From an uncultured Eubacteriales bacterium (GTDB lineage Bacteria; Bacillota; Clostridia; Oscillospirales; Oscillospiraceae), in NCBI GenBank assembly GCA_902475855.1, contig CABSBF010000019.1, positions 1-35,328 of the forward strand: a DNA stretch of 35,328 nucleotides. Reading direction: 5' to 3'. Each line of letters opens with the position of its first letter. Position 1 is the stretch's first letter. Under the pieces are notes generated by a model. It was given only the letters and a program-made list of their open reading frames with translations. It was not told the DNA's origin and did not search any database. The translations under genes and the position numbers were made by a program. This document shows positions 1 to 8,376 of the stretch, piece by piece.

Positions 1-126
1 GAAAATCAATTCAAGCTTATTCTCTCTTTTTGCCGTTTCAATATATATAAATCGCTTTATTATTTTCACCTGCCACCGGATTCCTTATTTCAGCAGCGAA
101 TTTCCACAAATCAGGCAAAAATTTAG
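1..126. other. Upstream AT-rich gap, no gene seen
   Basis: AT-rich sequence before the first promoter. I see no reading frame with a ribosome-binding site, no clear hairpin with a U-run and no RNA gene. It may be the tail of an intergenic region that starts outside the window. Confidence 0.5.
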
Positions 127-155
127 TTGCTTTTTTCTCGAATTTATCATAATAT
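127..155 (+). promoter_or_regulatory. Sigma-A-like promoter for the pseudokinase gene
   Basis: A TTGCTT box (127-132) and a TAATAT box (150-155) are separated by exactly 17 bases. The ATG at 198 follows about 40 bases later, with an AAGGAGG ribosome-binding site at about 184-190. Prediction by eye only. Confidence 0.45.
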
Positions 156-197
156 AGAATTGCATGAATTTGAGTTTAATTCAAGGAGGCGTGTTCG

Positions 198-3113
198 ATG
201 TCCGAGTTGAAAATGGTATCTCCTCTTTTGGATCGCATGACGGTTCTTGAGGAGATTTCCGGGCGTGAAGGCTGTCACTGCTATTCCCTCCTGCACGAGG
301 ACTCCGGCGAACGCTACGTCGTCAAGCACATATCCATCCCCGCCGCCGACAAGCAGATCTATGCTCTGCTGCTCTCCGGCGCGTATCCTGATCAGGCTGC
401 CGTACATACGTATTACGGCACTGTCGCCGACGGGAACCGAAAAGAGGTAGCCGCCGGGCAGAAGCTTGCGGCTTCCGGTTTTTTCCTCGCCGCAAAGGGC
501 TGCCAGATCGAGCCGAAGGAATCCGGTGTAGGTTATGATGTTTACATTCTCTATCCCCGCCAGATCCCGCTGAGCACGGTCATTGCGGAAAGCGCCATGA
601 CGAACCTGCGCGCCGTCAATCTGGGGCTTGATCTCTGCGATGCACTTTCTGCCTGCCGCGAAGCCGGATACCTTTTTTCCAACCTGAAGCCGGAAAATGT
701 CTTTCTGACTCAGTCCGGCCGCTTCCAGCTTGGAGACCTTGGCCTGACGCCGCTGGAAGATCTGCAATACGCCTCCGTACCGGAGGAATACCTGGGGCCT
801 TATGCTGCGCCGGAACTGTCCGACATCATGGCCTCGCCCAATCCCACGATTGATCTGTATTCTCTCGGAATGCTGCTCTATCGAATCTACAACGGCAATC
901 ACGGTCCCTTTGAAGATGAGCATACCGAACCCGGCATGGCGGACAAGCTCCGTCTGACCGGCAAGGCAATGCCCACTCCGCTGTATGCCGACTACGAGCT
1001 CTCGGCAATCATTCTCAAGGCCTGCGCCCCCACCGTGGAGGCGCGCTTCCAGACGCCGGAGGAGCTCAAGCAGGCGCTTATGTATTATATGCAGCGCAAT
1101 GAGCTTTCCGATGAACTGATCGTCCCACCCATCGTCACCTCCCCTCTGCCTGTGATTTCGGACGAGCCGGAGGAAAATGCAGAAGAGCCCGTCCGCTTCA
1201 ATGTCGAGCAGGACGAGACCTTCCGCCAGAGCTTTGCCCCTGACCTTTCCGGTGCTGGCACCGAAGCGGATGTGGAAGAGGCAGCACCGTCTGCACCGCA
1301 GCCTGTCCCTGCTCCCGCGCCTGTGCAGGAGGACACATCCGAAGCAGCGGATGAGCCGGAAGAAGTCGTGGAAGCCGAGCCTATTGCTGAGGAAGAAGTG
1401 CAGGAAGATGAGGATCCCAATCAGATTGACCTTGACTCCTTCCTTGCCTCGCTCGGCGACGTAGTCAGTCCAGGTGAGGACGAGCCGCACGAGGATGCGG
1501 AAGTTCCTTCCGAATCTTCTGATGAAGCGCCTGTCGAGGCTTACGTAGATGCCGCTCCCACTGAGGACGAAACGGATGAACCCACCGAGCCCCGCAAGCG
1601 CAAGATGCCCTTTGCCGCGACCCTGTGCATCATACTGGGCATCATTCTGCTGTTCGGCGCTGCACTTTATTTCCTGTTCAGCTGGTATTTCGTCCGCATA
1701 ACTTCCCTGCGTGTCGTCAGCTCCACAACGGAGCAGTTCGTACTGGCCGTGGACAGCAAAGACGATCCTTCCCACTACCTTGTCACCTGCACGGACTCCC
1801 ACGGTGTGGCCTACACCGGCACCCGCAACAACAACGAATACACCTTCACCGGCCTGCAGGAAAACACGATCTACACGGTCAGCCTCCGAGCAGTCGGACG
1901 TCACCGCCTGTCCGGCTCCAGTGTGACCGAATTGAATGTCACGACGCCCGAATCCACGCAGATCACGGAGTTCTCCTCCATGCTCGGTGATGAAGAGGGT
2001 TCCGTCATTCTGACACTTTCCTATACCGGTCCCGCACCTGTGGAATGGCTGCTTTCCTACACGGATTCTGCCGGAGGCTCCAACTCCACCTCCTTCACCG
2101 GCACTTCCACCACAATCAGCGGCCTGGCGCTGAATCAGAAATACACCTTCACTTTGGAGAGCACTGACGGTATCTACCTCTCCGGCAATACCAGCACACA
2201 GATCGACGTCCTGCCGCTCGTTAAAATCAGCGGTTACACTTTCTCCGAGATCACCGCTCAGTCCCTAACACTCAACTGGACCGCCACGGAAAATCAGCCT
2301 GCCGCATGGCAGGTCACCTGCGAGGCACAGGACTTCCCGACAGTTACCACCACCGTTACAGAGCCGACCTTCTCGACTTCCATTCTGGACCTTGCGCGGG
2401 AATACACGATCACGATCAATGCGCCCGGCATGGCATCCCCGCTTGTCTGCGTCCTGCCCGCAAATCCCGTTGTCGTTTCCGGTCTGACTGCCACTGCGTC
2501 GGCAGATGGCAGCGTTCAGATCTCCTGGAACACCCTTTCCGGCGCACCCGCGGGCGGCTGGTATGTATCCTACGGCACGACCACCAGCTATCATAATCCG
2601 GCAATCAAGGACGCAACACAAAATGCGCTCACCCTGACAAATCTGATTCCCCGCGCAACCTATAAGATTTCTCTCCAGACCGCTGATGGCTCTGAGGTGT
2701 TTGGCACCTCCGAAACAACTGTGGCAACACCGGACACCGACACAATGGACGCCTACGGCGTCAAGCCCGGCAACACCTACATCTCTCTGTGGGAAAAGCC
2801 CAGCGGTGACAACTGGAATTACCTTTCTCTATCCAACAGTAAGTCCGTTTTCACTGCCGATGAGGAGATTGCCCTGTGCATGCAGGTAGCCAGTCGGAGC
2901 AATTCTGCCGACACCGTTCAGATTCTTTATGTCATCCGCGATGCAGACGGCAATCCCGTGAGCGACGCCTCTGACAGCAGAAGCTGGAACGATATGTGGT
3001 ATCAGCTCCGCCACACCAGCACCATCCCGAATCCCGGAAGAGCCGGCGACTACACACTGGAGGTCTATGTGAACCACGAGCTTCTGAAGCGGATCGCATT
3101 CACGATCTCTTAA
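198..3113 (+). CDS. Membrane pseudokinase with fibronectin-III-like repeats
   Basis: A 971-residue protein. Residues about 10-295 have a Ser/Thr-kinase fold: VVK lysine K43, DLG (D180) in place of DFG, APE at 204-206 and a D-x-YSLG helix at about 219. The catalytic HRD is replaced by Phe-Ser-Asn (160-162) before a conserved LKPEN, and the glycine loop is not canonical. By family knowledge this points to a pseudokinase that may bind nucleotide but probably does not transfer phosphate. Residues 300-465 are an acidic Pro/Glu-rich linker. One membrane helix lies at about 471-497. The rest would be outside the cell: about four fibronectin-III-like repeats (503-850) and a C-terminal domain of about 110 residues that I do not recognise. 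Start chosen from AAGGAGG eight bases upstream. It lies 92 bases before the decarboxylase genes; co-transcription is possible. Ligand and partner are unknown. Confidence 0.85.
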   Translation: MSELKMVSPLLDRMTVLEEISGREGCHCYSLLHEDSGERYVVKHISIPAADKQIYALLLSGAYPDQAAVHTYYGTVADGNRKEVAAGQKLAASGFFLAAKGCQIEPKESGVGYDVYILYPRQIPLSTVIAESAMTNLRAVNLGLDLCDALSACREAGYLFSNLKPENVFLTQSGRFQLGDLGLTPLEDLQYASVPEEYLGPYAAPELSDIMASPNPTIDLYSLGMLLYRIYNGNHGPFEDEHTEPGMADKLRLTGKAMPTPLYADYELSAIILKACAPTVEARFQTPEELKQALMYYMQRNELSDELIVPPIVTSPLPVISDEPEENAEEPVRFNVEQDETFRQSFAPDLSGAGTEADVEEAAPSAPQPVPAPAPVQEDTSEAADEPEEVVEAEPIAEEEVQEDEDPNQIDLDSFLASLGDVVSPGEDEPHEDAEVPSESSDEAPVEAYVDAAPTEDETDEPTEPRKRKMPFAATLCIILGIILLFGAALYFLFSWYFVRITSLRVVSSTTEQFVLAVDSKDDPSHYLVTCTDSHGVAYTGTRNNNEYTFTGLQENTIYTVSLRAVGRHRLSGSSVTELNVTTPESTQITEFSSMLGDEEGSVILTLSYTGPAPVEWLLSYTDSAGGSNSTSFTGTSTTISGLALNQKYTFTLESTDGIYLSGNTSTQIDVLPLVKISGYTFSEITAQSLTLNWTATENQPAAWQVTCEAQDFPTVTTTVTEPTFSTSILDLAREYTITINAPGMASPLVCVLPANPVVVSGLTATASADGSVQISWNTLSGAPAGGWYVSYGTTTSYHNPAIKDATQNALTLTNLIPRATYKISLQTADGSEVFGTSETTVATPDTDTMDAYGVKPGNTYISLWEKPSGDNWNYLSLSNSKSVFTADEEIALCMQVASRSNSADTVQILYVIRDADGNPVSDASDSRSWNDMWYQLRHTSTIPNPGRAGDYTLEVYVNHELLKRIAFTIS

Positions 3114-3205
3114 ATCGTAAAAATTCTACCCTCTGGCCGAACCCCCGATCGTAGATTTTTAGAAAAATAAGGCGGCAACCACCGCTGAAAGCAAGGAGGA
3201 AAACT

Positions 3206-3472
3206 ATGGAAAACTGGTTTGTAGTGGTTATGGGTCTTTGCACGGTTTTTGTCGTGCTGATTCTCATCATCGTTCTGTGCTGGCTGCTCGGACTGGTCTG
3301 CAAGGGTCTCACTAAGAAAGAAACCGCAGATGCTCCGAAGGCCGCTCCAGCGCTGGATGACACCTCCATTCCCAACCGCCCGCAGTTCGTCGCAGCCGTT
3401 TCCGCCGCCATCGCGGAAGCCAGCGGCACAGACGCATCTGCCCTTCGCATTCTCTCTATCAAAAAACTTTAA
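3206..3472 (+). CDS. OadG-like gamma subunit of Na+-pumping decarboxylase
   Basis: An 88-residue protein with one strongly hydrophobic N-terminal helix (about 4-30), then a short Lys/Ala/Pro-rich stretch and a soluble tail of about 40 residues. This is the usual shape of the gamma (OadG/MmdD-type) subunit, which anchors and assembles the biotin-dependent carboxyltransferase on the membrane beta subunit. A strong AAGGAGG ribosome-binding site precedes the ATG. It is the first of four consecutive plus-strand decarboxylase genes. The assignment rests mainly on size, topology and position because this subunit is poorly conserved. Confidence 0.75.
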   Translation: MENWFVVVMGLCTVFVVLILIIVLCWLLGLVCKGLTKKETADAPKAAPALDDTSIPNRPQFVAAVSAAIAEASGTDASALRILSIKKL

Positions 3473-3495
3473 TACATTCTGAAAGGTGAAAGAAC

Positions 3496-3843
3496 ATGAA
3501 AAAGTACCGTGTAACTGTGAATGGCTCTCTGTATGAGATCGAAGTTGAGGAAATGGATGCTTCTGCCGTTTCCGCCGCCCCTGCCGCAAAGGCCGCCGCT
3601 CCCGCTCCCGTCGCTGCTGCTCCCGCAGAGGGCGCTCAGGTCAAGGCTCCGATGCCAGGCACCATTCTGGACGTGAAGGTTCAGGCCGGTCAGAGCGTCA
3701 AGAAGGGCGATGTTCTCATCATTCTTGAGGCCATGAAGATGGAAAATGAGATTCAGGCTCCCTGTGACGGCAAGATCACCGGCGTCAATGTCCGCAAGGG
3801 CGACTCTGTCGAGACGCAGGCTCTTCTTTGCACCATCGCGTAA
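3496..3843 (+). CDS. Biotin carrier protein of the decarboxylase
   Basis: A 115-residue protein. The N-terminal 20 residues are followed by an Ala/Pro-rich flexible linker (about 22-46) and a C-terminal biotinyl domain (about 48-115). The biotinylation motif EAMKMEN is at 78-84, making Lys81 the biotin site. The carrier would swing CO2 from the alpha carboxyltransferase to the membrane beta subunit. Here it is a separate polypeptide rather than the C-terminus of the alpha subunit, as also known in methylmalonyl-CoA and glutaconyl-CoA decarboxylases. It starts 23 bases after oadG with a GAAAGGTGAAAG ribosome-binding site. Confidence 0.92.
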   Translation: MKKYRVTVNGSLYEIEVEEMDASAVSAAPAAKAAAPAPVAAAPAEGAQVKAPMPGTILDVKVQAGQSVKKGDVLIILEAMKMENEIQAPCDGKITGVNVRKGDSVETQALLCTIA

Positions 3844-3866
3844 TCTCATTTAGGGAGAGTATTGCC

Positions 3867-5243
3867 ATGTTCAAAAACAATAAGAAACTGCACCGGGCTT
3901 CGGTCGCCGTGGTTGTCCTGGCGTTCCTCGTGTGCATGTGCTTTGTCCTCTGGGCAGGCGCAGAGGAAGCCCCGGCAGCCGATACCGCTGTTCTTACCTC
4001 TGCGCAGGTTGATGATGGTGCGCAGACGAACGGTGAGGCGCTGGAGAACTTCCTCAATCAAACCGGTATTATGTCCCTGATTCATAATGCGGACTGGCAG
4101 TCCATCATTATGATCGCCATTTCCTTCTTCCTTCTGTACCTTGCGATTGGTAAGGGATTTGAGCCGCTGCTTCTCCTCCCCATCGCATTTGGCATGCTGC
4201 TGACCAACCTTCCCGGTGCGGGCATGTACCACACCGAGATCTTCATCAATGAAACCGGCCATATCAACTGGTCAGCTTTCAGCAGCAGTGATAGCTTTGG
4301 TCTGATCGACGTTCTGTATCTGGGCGTCAAGCTTCAGATCTATCCCTGCCTGATTTTCATCGGTGTTGGTGCAATGACCGACTTCGGTCCGCTGATCGCC
4401 AACCCCAAGAGCCTGCTGCTCGGCGCTGCCGCTCAGCTCGGTATCTTCGTTGCCTACCTCGGCGCACTTGCCATCTCGAAGATTGGCATTGAGGGTCTCA
4501 GCTTCACGCAGGCCATGGCTGCTGCCATCGGCATCATCGGCGGCGCAGACGGCCCCACCGCGATCTATGTTACCTCCAAGCTCGCCTCTGAGCTCCTCGG
4601 TCCGATCGCCATTGCCGCATATTCCTACATGGCACTTGTCCCGGTTATTCAGCCGCCCATCATGCGCGGACTGACCACTAAAAAAGAACGCCTCATCCGT
4701 ATGGATGCCCTGCGTCCGGTCTCCAAGAAGGAAAAAATCATTTTCCCGATTGCCGTTACCGCTTTTGTCGCTTTACTCGTCCCCTCTGCTACCCCGCTCG
4801 TCGGCTGCCTGATGCTCGGCAACCTCTTCCGTGAGTGCGGTGTTGTGGATCGTCTGTCCAAGACTGCGCAGAACGAACTGATGAATATCGTTGTCATTCT
4901 GCTTGGCATCTCCGTGGGTGCGACCGCAAAGGCCGACAGCTTCCTGACCTGGAGAACCATTGGTATTGTTGTCCTCGGCGTCATTGCATTTGCCGGTGGC
5001 ACTGCCGGCGGCGTCCTGCTTGCCAAGTTTATGAACCTGTTCCTGCCGGAAGGCAAGAAGATCAATCCGCTCATCGGCTCTGCCGGTGTTTCCGCCGTTC
5101 CGATGGCCGCCCGTGTCTCCCAGAAGGAAGGCCAGCGCGCAGATCCGGGCAACTTCCTGCTCATGCACGCCATGGGCCCGAACGTTGCAGGCGTGATCGG
5201 CTCCGCTGTTGCCGCCGGCGTGTTCATCGCCCTGTTCGGCTGA
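3867..5243 (+). CDS. oadB: Na+-translocating decarboxylase beta subunit (OadB family)
   Basis: A 458-residue, very hydrophobic protein. The conserved GGADGPTAIY segment (about residues 231-240) matches the carboxybiotin/Na+ site of OadB, GcdB and MmdB. The protein decarboxylates carboxybiotin and exports Na+. I chose the ATG at 3867 because GGGAGAG lies just upstream; the earlier in-frame ATG at 3828 would overlap the biotin-carrier gene by 16 bases and lacks such a site. Compared with classical OadB it carries an N-terminal extension: a hydrophobic segment (about 10-30) ending in Ala-Gly-Ala, then an Ala/Asp-rich loop before the first core helix. Sequence by eye cannot separate the oxaloacetate, glutaconyl-CoA and methylmalonyl-CoA types; the neighbouring alpha subunit argues for oxaloacetate. 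Confidence 0.92.
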   Translation: MFKNNKKLHRASVAVVVLAFLVCMCFVLWAGAEEAPAADTAVLTSAQVDDGAQTNGEALENFLNQTGIMSLIHNADWQSIIMIAISFFLLYLAIGKGFEPLLLLPIAFGMLLTNLPGAGMYHTEIFINETGHINWSAFSSSDSFGLIDVLYLGVKLQIYPCLIFIGVGAMTDFGPLIANPKSLLLGAAAQLGIFVAYLGALAISKIGIEGLSFTQAMAAAIGIIGGADGPTAIYVTSKLASELLGPIAIAAYSYMALVPVIQPPIMRGLTTKKERLIRMDALRPVSKKEKIIFPIAVTAFVALLVPSATPLVGCLMLGNLFRECGVVDRLSKTAQNELMNIVVILLGISVGATAKADSFLTWRTIGIVVLGVIAFAGGTAGGVLLAKFMNLFLPEGKKINPLIGSAGVSAVPMAARVSQKEGQRADPGNFLLMHAMGPNVAGVIGSAVAAGVFIALFG

Positions 5244-5261
5244 TAAGGAGGTAGCTTCAAT

Positions 5262-6686
5262 ATGGAAAAGAAACCTTTGATGATTACAGAAACCATTCTC
5301 CGTGATGCACACCAGTCGCAGGCTGCGACCCGTATGCGCATTGAGGATATGCTTCCCGCCTGTGAGCTGCTGGACAACATGGGCTACTGGTCTCTGGAGT
5401 GCTGGGGCGGCGCTACTTTCGACGTCTGCATGCGCTTCCTGAACGAGGATCCGTGGGAGCGCCTGCGCACTCTCAAGGCACATATGCCCAAGACCAAGCT
5501 GCAAATGCTCTTCCGCGGCCAGAACATCCTCGGTTATAAGCACTATGCCGATGATGTTGTCGAGGAATTTTGCCAGAAGTCCATTGAAAACGGCATTGAT
5601 GTCGTCCGTGTATTCGATGCTCTGAACGATATTCGCAACCTGCGCAAGGCTGTTGAGAGCGTTAAAAAGTACGGTGGTTGGGCGGAAGTCGCACTGAGCT
5701 TCACCGTCAGCCCCGTCCACAACGACGAATACTTTGTCAACATCGCCAAGGAACTGGAAAAGATGGGCGCCGACTCCATCTGCATCAAGGACATGGCAAA
5801 CCTGCTGCTTCCCTACCATGCCTATGATCTCGTCCGCAATCTCAAGGACAATGTAAGCATTCCCATCCACCTGCACACTCATAACACCGCCGGCACCGGC
5901 GATATGGTTAACCTGATGGCCGCACAAGCCGGCGTTGATATCGTGGACTGTGCTCTGTCCCCCCTCGCAAACGGCACCTCTCAGCCCGCTACAGAGTCCC
6001 TTGTGGCAACTCTGCAGGGCACCGACCGCGACACCGGTCTGGACCTTGCCAAGCTGAACGAAGCCGCTGCGCATTTCCGTAAGGTTGCCGACCGCCTGCA
6101 AAAGGAAGGCTCCCTTGATCCCAAGGTGCTTCGCGTTGACACCAAGGCGCTCATGTATCAGGTCCCCGGCGGTATGCTTTCCAATATGCTCGGTCAGCTC
6201 AAGCAGGCCGGTGCAGAGGACAAGTACTATGAAGTTCTGGCAGAGGTGCCGCGCGTCCGCAAAGACTTCGGCTATCCCCCGCTCGTCACGCCGACCAGCC
6301 AGATCGTCGGTACGCAGGCTGTTATGAATGTCATCGCCGGTGAACGCTACAAGATGGTTCCGAAGGAATCCAAGGGCCTTCTCCGCGGAGAGTATGGCAA
6401 GCTGCCCGGCGAAGTCAATGAGGAAGTCCGCCGTAAGTGCATCGGCGACGACAAGGTCATTACCTGCCGTCCTGCCGATCTGCTTCAGCCGGAGCTTGAA
6501 AAGTACCGCGAAGAGTCCAAGGACATCGCGCGCTGCGAGGAAGATGTGCTTTCTTATGCTCTGTTCCCGCAGGTCGCACGCAAGTTCATGGAAGCCCGCA
6601 ACAATCCGAAGCCCGTTGAGGAGCCGAAGAAGGCTGCCGATCCCAATGCAGTCCGCGAGCTCTATGTAGAAGATTGCAGCAAATAA
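5262..6686 (+). CDS. oadA: Oxaloacetate decarboxylase alpha / PycB-type carboxyltransferase
   Basis: A 474-residue protein that transfers the carboxyl group of oxaloacetate to biotin, giving pyruvate. Seen: the HMGL-like TIM barrel start ETILRDAHQS (D15), the lysine that becomes carboxylated in IKDMANLL (K176), metal-binding HLHTHN (203-208), and the conserved carboxylase domain after about residue 290 (PGGMLSN, DFGYPPLVTPTSQIVG). The usual C-terminal biotin domain is absent; the separate carrier encoded upstream supplies it. AAGGAGG precedes the ATG, 18 bases after oadB. A related reading as pyruvate carboxylase subunit B is possible, but the beta and gamma neighbours favour a Na+-pumping decarboxylase. 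Confidence 0.92.
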   Translation: MEKKPLMITETILRDAHQSQAATRMRIEDMLPACELLDNMGYWSLECWGGATFDVCMRFLNEDPWERLRTLKAHMPKTKLQMLFRGQNILGYKHYADDVVEEFCQKSIENGIDVVRVFDALNDIRNLRKAVESVKKYGGWAEVALSFTVSPVHNDEYFVNIAKELEKMGADSICIKDMANLLLPYHAYDLVRNLKDNVSIPIHLHTHNTAGTGDMVNLMAAQAGVDIVDCALSPLANGTSQPATESLVATLQGTDRDTGLDLAKLNEAAAHFRKVADRLQKEGSLDPKVLRVDTKALMYQVPGGMLSNMLGQLKQAGAEDKYYEVLAEVPRVRKDFGYPPLVTPTSQIVGTQAVMNVIAGERYKMVPKESKGLLRGEYGKLPGEVNEEVRRKCIGDDKVITCRPADLLQPELEKYREESKDIARCEEDVLSYALFPQVARKFMEARNNPKPVEEPKKAADPNAVRELYVEDCSK

Positions 6687-6694
6687 TGTAAAAC

Positions 6695-6721
6695 GAATCG
6701 CCGGGAGTTTCCCGGCGATTC
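6695..6721 (+). terminator. Rho-independent terminator of the decarboxylase cluster
   Basis: A perfect 12-base stem (6695-6706 with 6710-6721) with a GTT loop, followed by a T-rich run (TTCTATATTT). It lies 9 bases after the oadA stop. Confidence 0.85.
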
Positions 6722-6732
6722 TTCTATATTTA

Positions 6733-6764
6733 AGGAAGCCAGCGCTGTAAGGCGCCGGCTTCCT
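6733..6764 (-). terminator. Terminator of the E2-like membrane protein gene
   Basis: A hairpin of 8 + 4 paired bases with one A/C mismatch (6733-6745 with 6752-6764), loop TGTAAG. It lies three bases beyond the stop of the minus-strand gene. Read on the minus strand it is followed by an A/T-rich stretch, not a clean U-run. Together with the hairpin at 6695-6721 it separates two convergent units. Confidence 0.6.
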
Positions 6765-6767
6765 GAT

Positions 6768-8213
6768 TTATGCAATATCCCATTGGATCTCGTCCGGCCG
6801 CTCATCCAGCACTTCCGGATTGCGCAGGAGCTTCATGAAGTATTTCATGACCGTCGCGTAATAGAAGCCGTCCACGGTACGCTCGTCGCAGTTGAGAACA
6901 AAGTCGACATAGCGGCGCGTCACAGGCTTGCCGGTTAGATCCAGCTCCACCTTGCGATACTTGCGCCCGAAAGCAACAAAAACAGGCAGGTTGCCGAAGT
7001 CATACAAGTGATGCAAAATGGGCGGGATTCCCAGAGAGCCCATGGAGGTAAAAATCACAGAGGCATGGAAGGGACTGATCTCCAGCAGAAACTTCGGCAG
7101 CTTCCCGAAATAATCCATCACCTTCAGGACCCAAACGACAAATTTCAGGAGAAGCCCTGGCAGACTTGCGAGCAGCCCTGCAACGTTATCGAAGCTGCTG
7201 TCCAGAGGTGTGTTCTTGACCTCTTCATAGACCTTGTTGAACTTCTCATAGACCTCCTTGGAGGTGTCGGTCTGCGTCAGGTGGAGTTTGATCATGGTGT
7301 CCGCGGCTTCCGTGCTCATATCCTTTTTGATTGCCATTGTGAACTGGATGTCCTCATCGCGCTGGTAGACCCGCTGACCGGATAGGAAGCGGTTGCAGCC
7401 AGGATATTTGGCGATGCAGCGCACATAGGCTGCAAGGAATACATGCGTAATGCCGAAATTCTCAAAGCCCTCTTTGCGTTTTTTATGGATGTAGCGCTCA
7501 ATGTTGGTGATCTCAACTGTGTCATGAATGGAGTTGGAGGCGCCGTTTCGGTTCGGCATGATGTAGTTTGCAACCACAGACATTCCATTGAGTGTGCGCA
7601 CGCGGCGGCCGTCAGAGCGGTCACCCCAGGTTTTATGATATTTTCCGTCCGAGAAGCGGCGCATAGCAAGTGTCATTACAAGAATAGAACTTACCATGGT
7701 GATGTTGGAAAGCTTATCCAAAAGATACCACAGCTCGATCTGATTCCACTCTATCAGGCAGTCATAGATCAACACGCTAAGCGGCAGGAGAATCGTCAGG
7801 CTGAGAACCAGCGTTCTTGTCAAACGGCCTGTCATATAAAAGCGGTAGGCCAGATAAAAAACAAGGTACAGGATCCAGCAGACGACAACATAGCGCATAT
7901 AGCCGAACAGAGCGTAACCGCCGTGCAGATGCAGGTCAAGAGCGACCTGTCCAAAATAGACGCAGGCCCAGAAAACAGGCGTCGTAGTGCGGTACAGACT
8001 CTTCTGGCCCCAAATCAGAATCTGCAGCACAAACAGCAGCGACACTGCCATTGGCAAAACCTTCTGGAACCAGATATTTACCGTCCTGATCTGCAATGCC
8101 TCTCCGAAGCAGAGCGCAAGAATCTGTAGCGTTATGGTCGCAACGGACAAAAAAGCAGCGATCCATGTCATGGCATTTTTCCGGCTGACATAATATCTTA
8201 CAGCTTGAGTCAT
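6768..8213 (-). CDS. Membrane protein with E2/CAT-fold acyltransferase domain
   Basis: A 481-residue protein. The N-terminal half has about six membrane helices (about 16-37, 52-69, 79-95, 106-127, 134-151, 170-185). Residues about 200-470 resemble the catalytic domain of 2-oxo acid dehydrogenase E2 (chloramphenicol-acetyltransferase fold), including TSMGSLG near 390 and a C-terminal DERTVDGF. In true E2 the motif is D-H-R-x-x-D-G; here the catalytic His is Glu444 (codon GAG), while Asp448-Gly449 remain. There is no lipoyl domain or E3-binding domain and no E1/E3 gene nearby, so a role in a dehydrogenase complex is unlikely. It may be a membrane acyltransferase with altered chemistry or a non-catalytic relative. 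Substrate unknown. Own promoter and terminator; apparently a single-gene unit. Confidence 0.75.
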   Translation of the reverse strand: MTQAVRYYVSRKNAMTWIAAFLSVATITLQILALCFGEALQIRTVNIWFQKVLPMAVSLLFVLQILIWGQKSLYRTTTPVFWACVYFGQVALDLHLHGGYALFGYMRYVVVCWILYLVFYLAYRFYMTGRLTRTLVLSLTILLPLSVLIYDCLIEWNQIELWYLLDKLSNITMVSSILVMTLAMRRFSDGKYHKTWGDRSDGRRVRTLNGMSVVANYIMPNRNGASNSIHDTVEITNIERYIHKKRKEGFENFGITHVFLAAYVRCIAKYPGCNRFLSGQRVYQRDEDIQFTMAIKKDMSTEAADTMIKLHLTQTDTSKEVYEKFNKVYEEVKNTPLDSSFDNVAGLLASLPGLLLKFVVWVLKVMDYFGKLPKFLLEISPFHASVIFTSMGSLGIPPILHHLYDFGNLPVFVAFGRKYRKVELDLTGKPVTRRYVDFVLNCDERTVDGFYYATVMKYFMKLLRNPEVLDERPDEIQWDIA

Positions 8214-8280
8214 TCATTTTCCCTTCTTTCTTTGGCATCCGTCATGGGATTTTCATTTCATCATGCCATGCTTATATATC

Positions 8281-8309
8281 ATTATACCTTACTTAAAAAA
8301 AGTTGTAAA
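8281..8309 (-). promoter_or_regulatory. Sigma-A promoter for the E2-like gene
   Basis: On the minus strand a TTTACA box (8304-8309) and a perfect TATAAT box (8281-8286) are separated by 17 bases. The start codon is about 68 bases downstream, so the leader is about 60 bases. Confidence 0.75.
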
Positions 8310-8319
8310 GGAAAAAGCC

Positions 8320-8343
8320 GAAGCGGCGCAAGTGCGCCGCTTC
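8320..8343 (-). terminator. Terminator of the yhbD-bactofilin operon
   Basis: A perfect 10-base GC-rich stem (8320-8329 with 8334-8343) with a four-base loop. On the minus strand it is followed by GGCTTTTTCC. It lies 34 bases past the bactofilin stop and just ahead of the next promoter. Confidence 0.8.
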
Positions 8344-8376
8344 AAGCCATTAAAAAATCGGAATCATCAGAACCAT

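Noticed and set aside
147..1904. 585-codon minus-strand open frame opposite the pseudokinase gene
   Set aside because: It has no ribosome-binding site and a low-complexity, Arg/Gly-rich composition. The plus-strand gene has recognisable domains. It is a shadow of high GC and codon bias.
3114..3205. Imperfect hairpin between the pseudokinase and oadG genes
   Set aside because: The AAAAATTCTAC / GTAGATTTTT pairing has a bulge and a 21-base loop, so a real terminator is doubtful and co-transcription remains open.
6768..8213. Reading the E2-like gene as part of a pyruvate or 2-oxoglutarate dehydrogenase complex
   Set aside because: No lipoyl domain, membrane helices instead, the catalytic His is lost, and no E1 or E3 genes adjoin.
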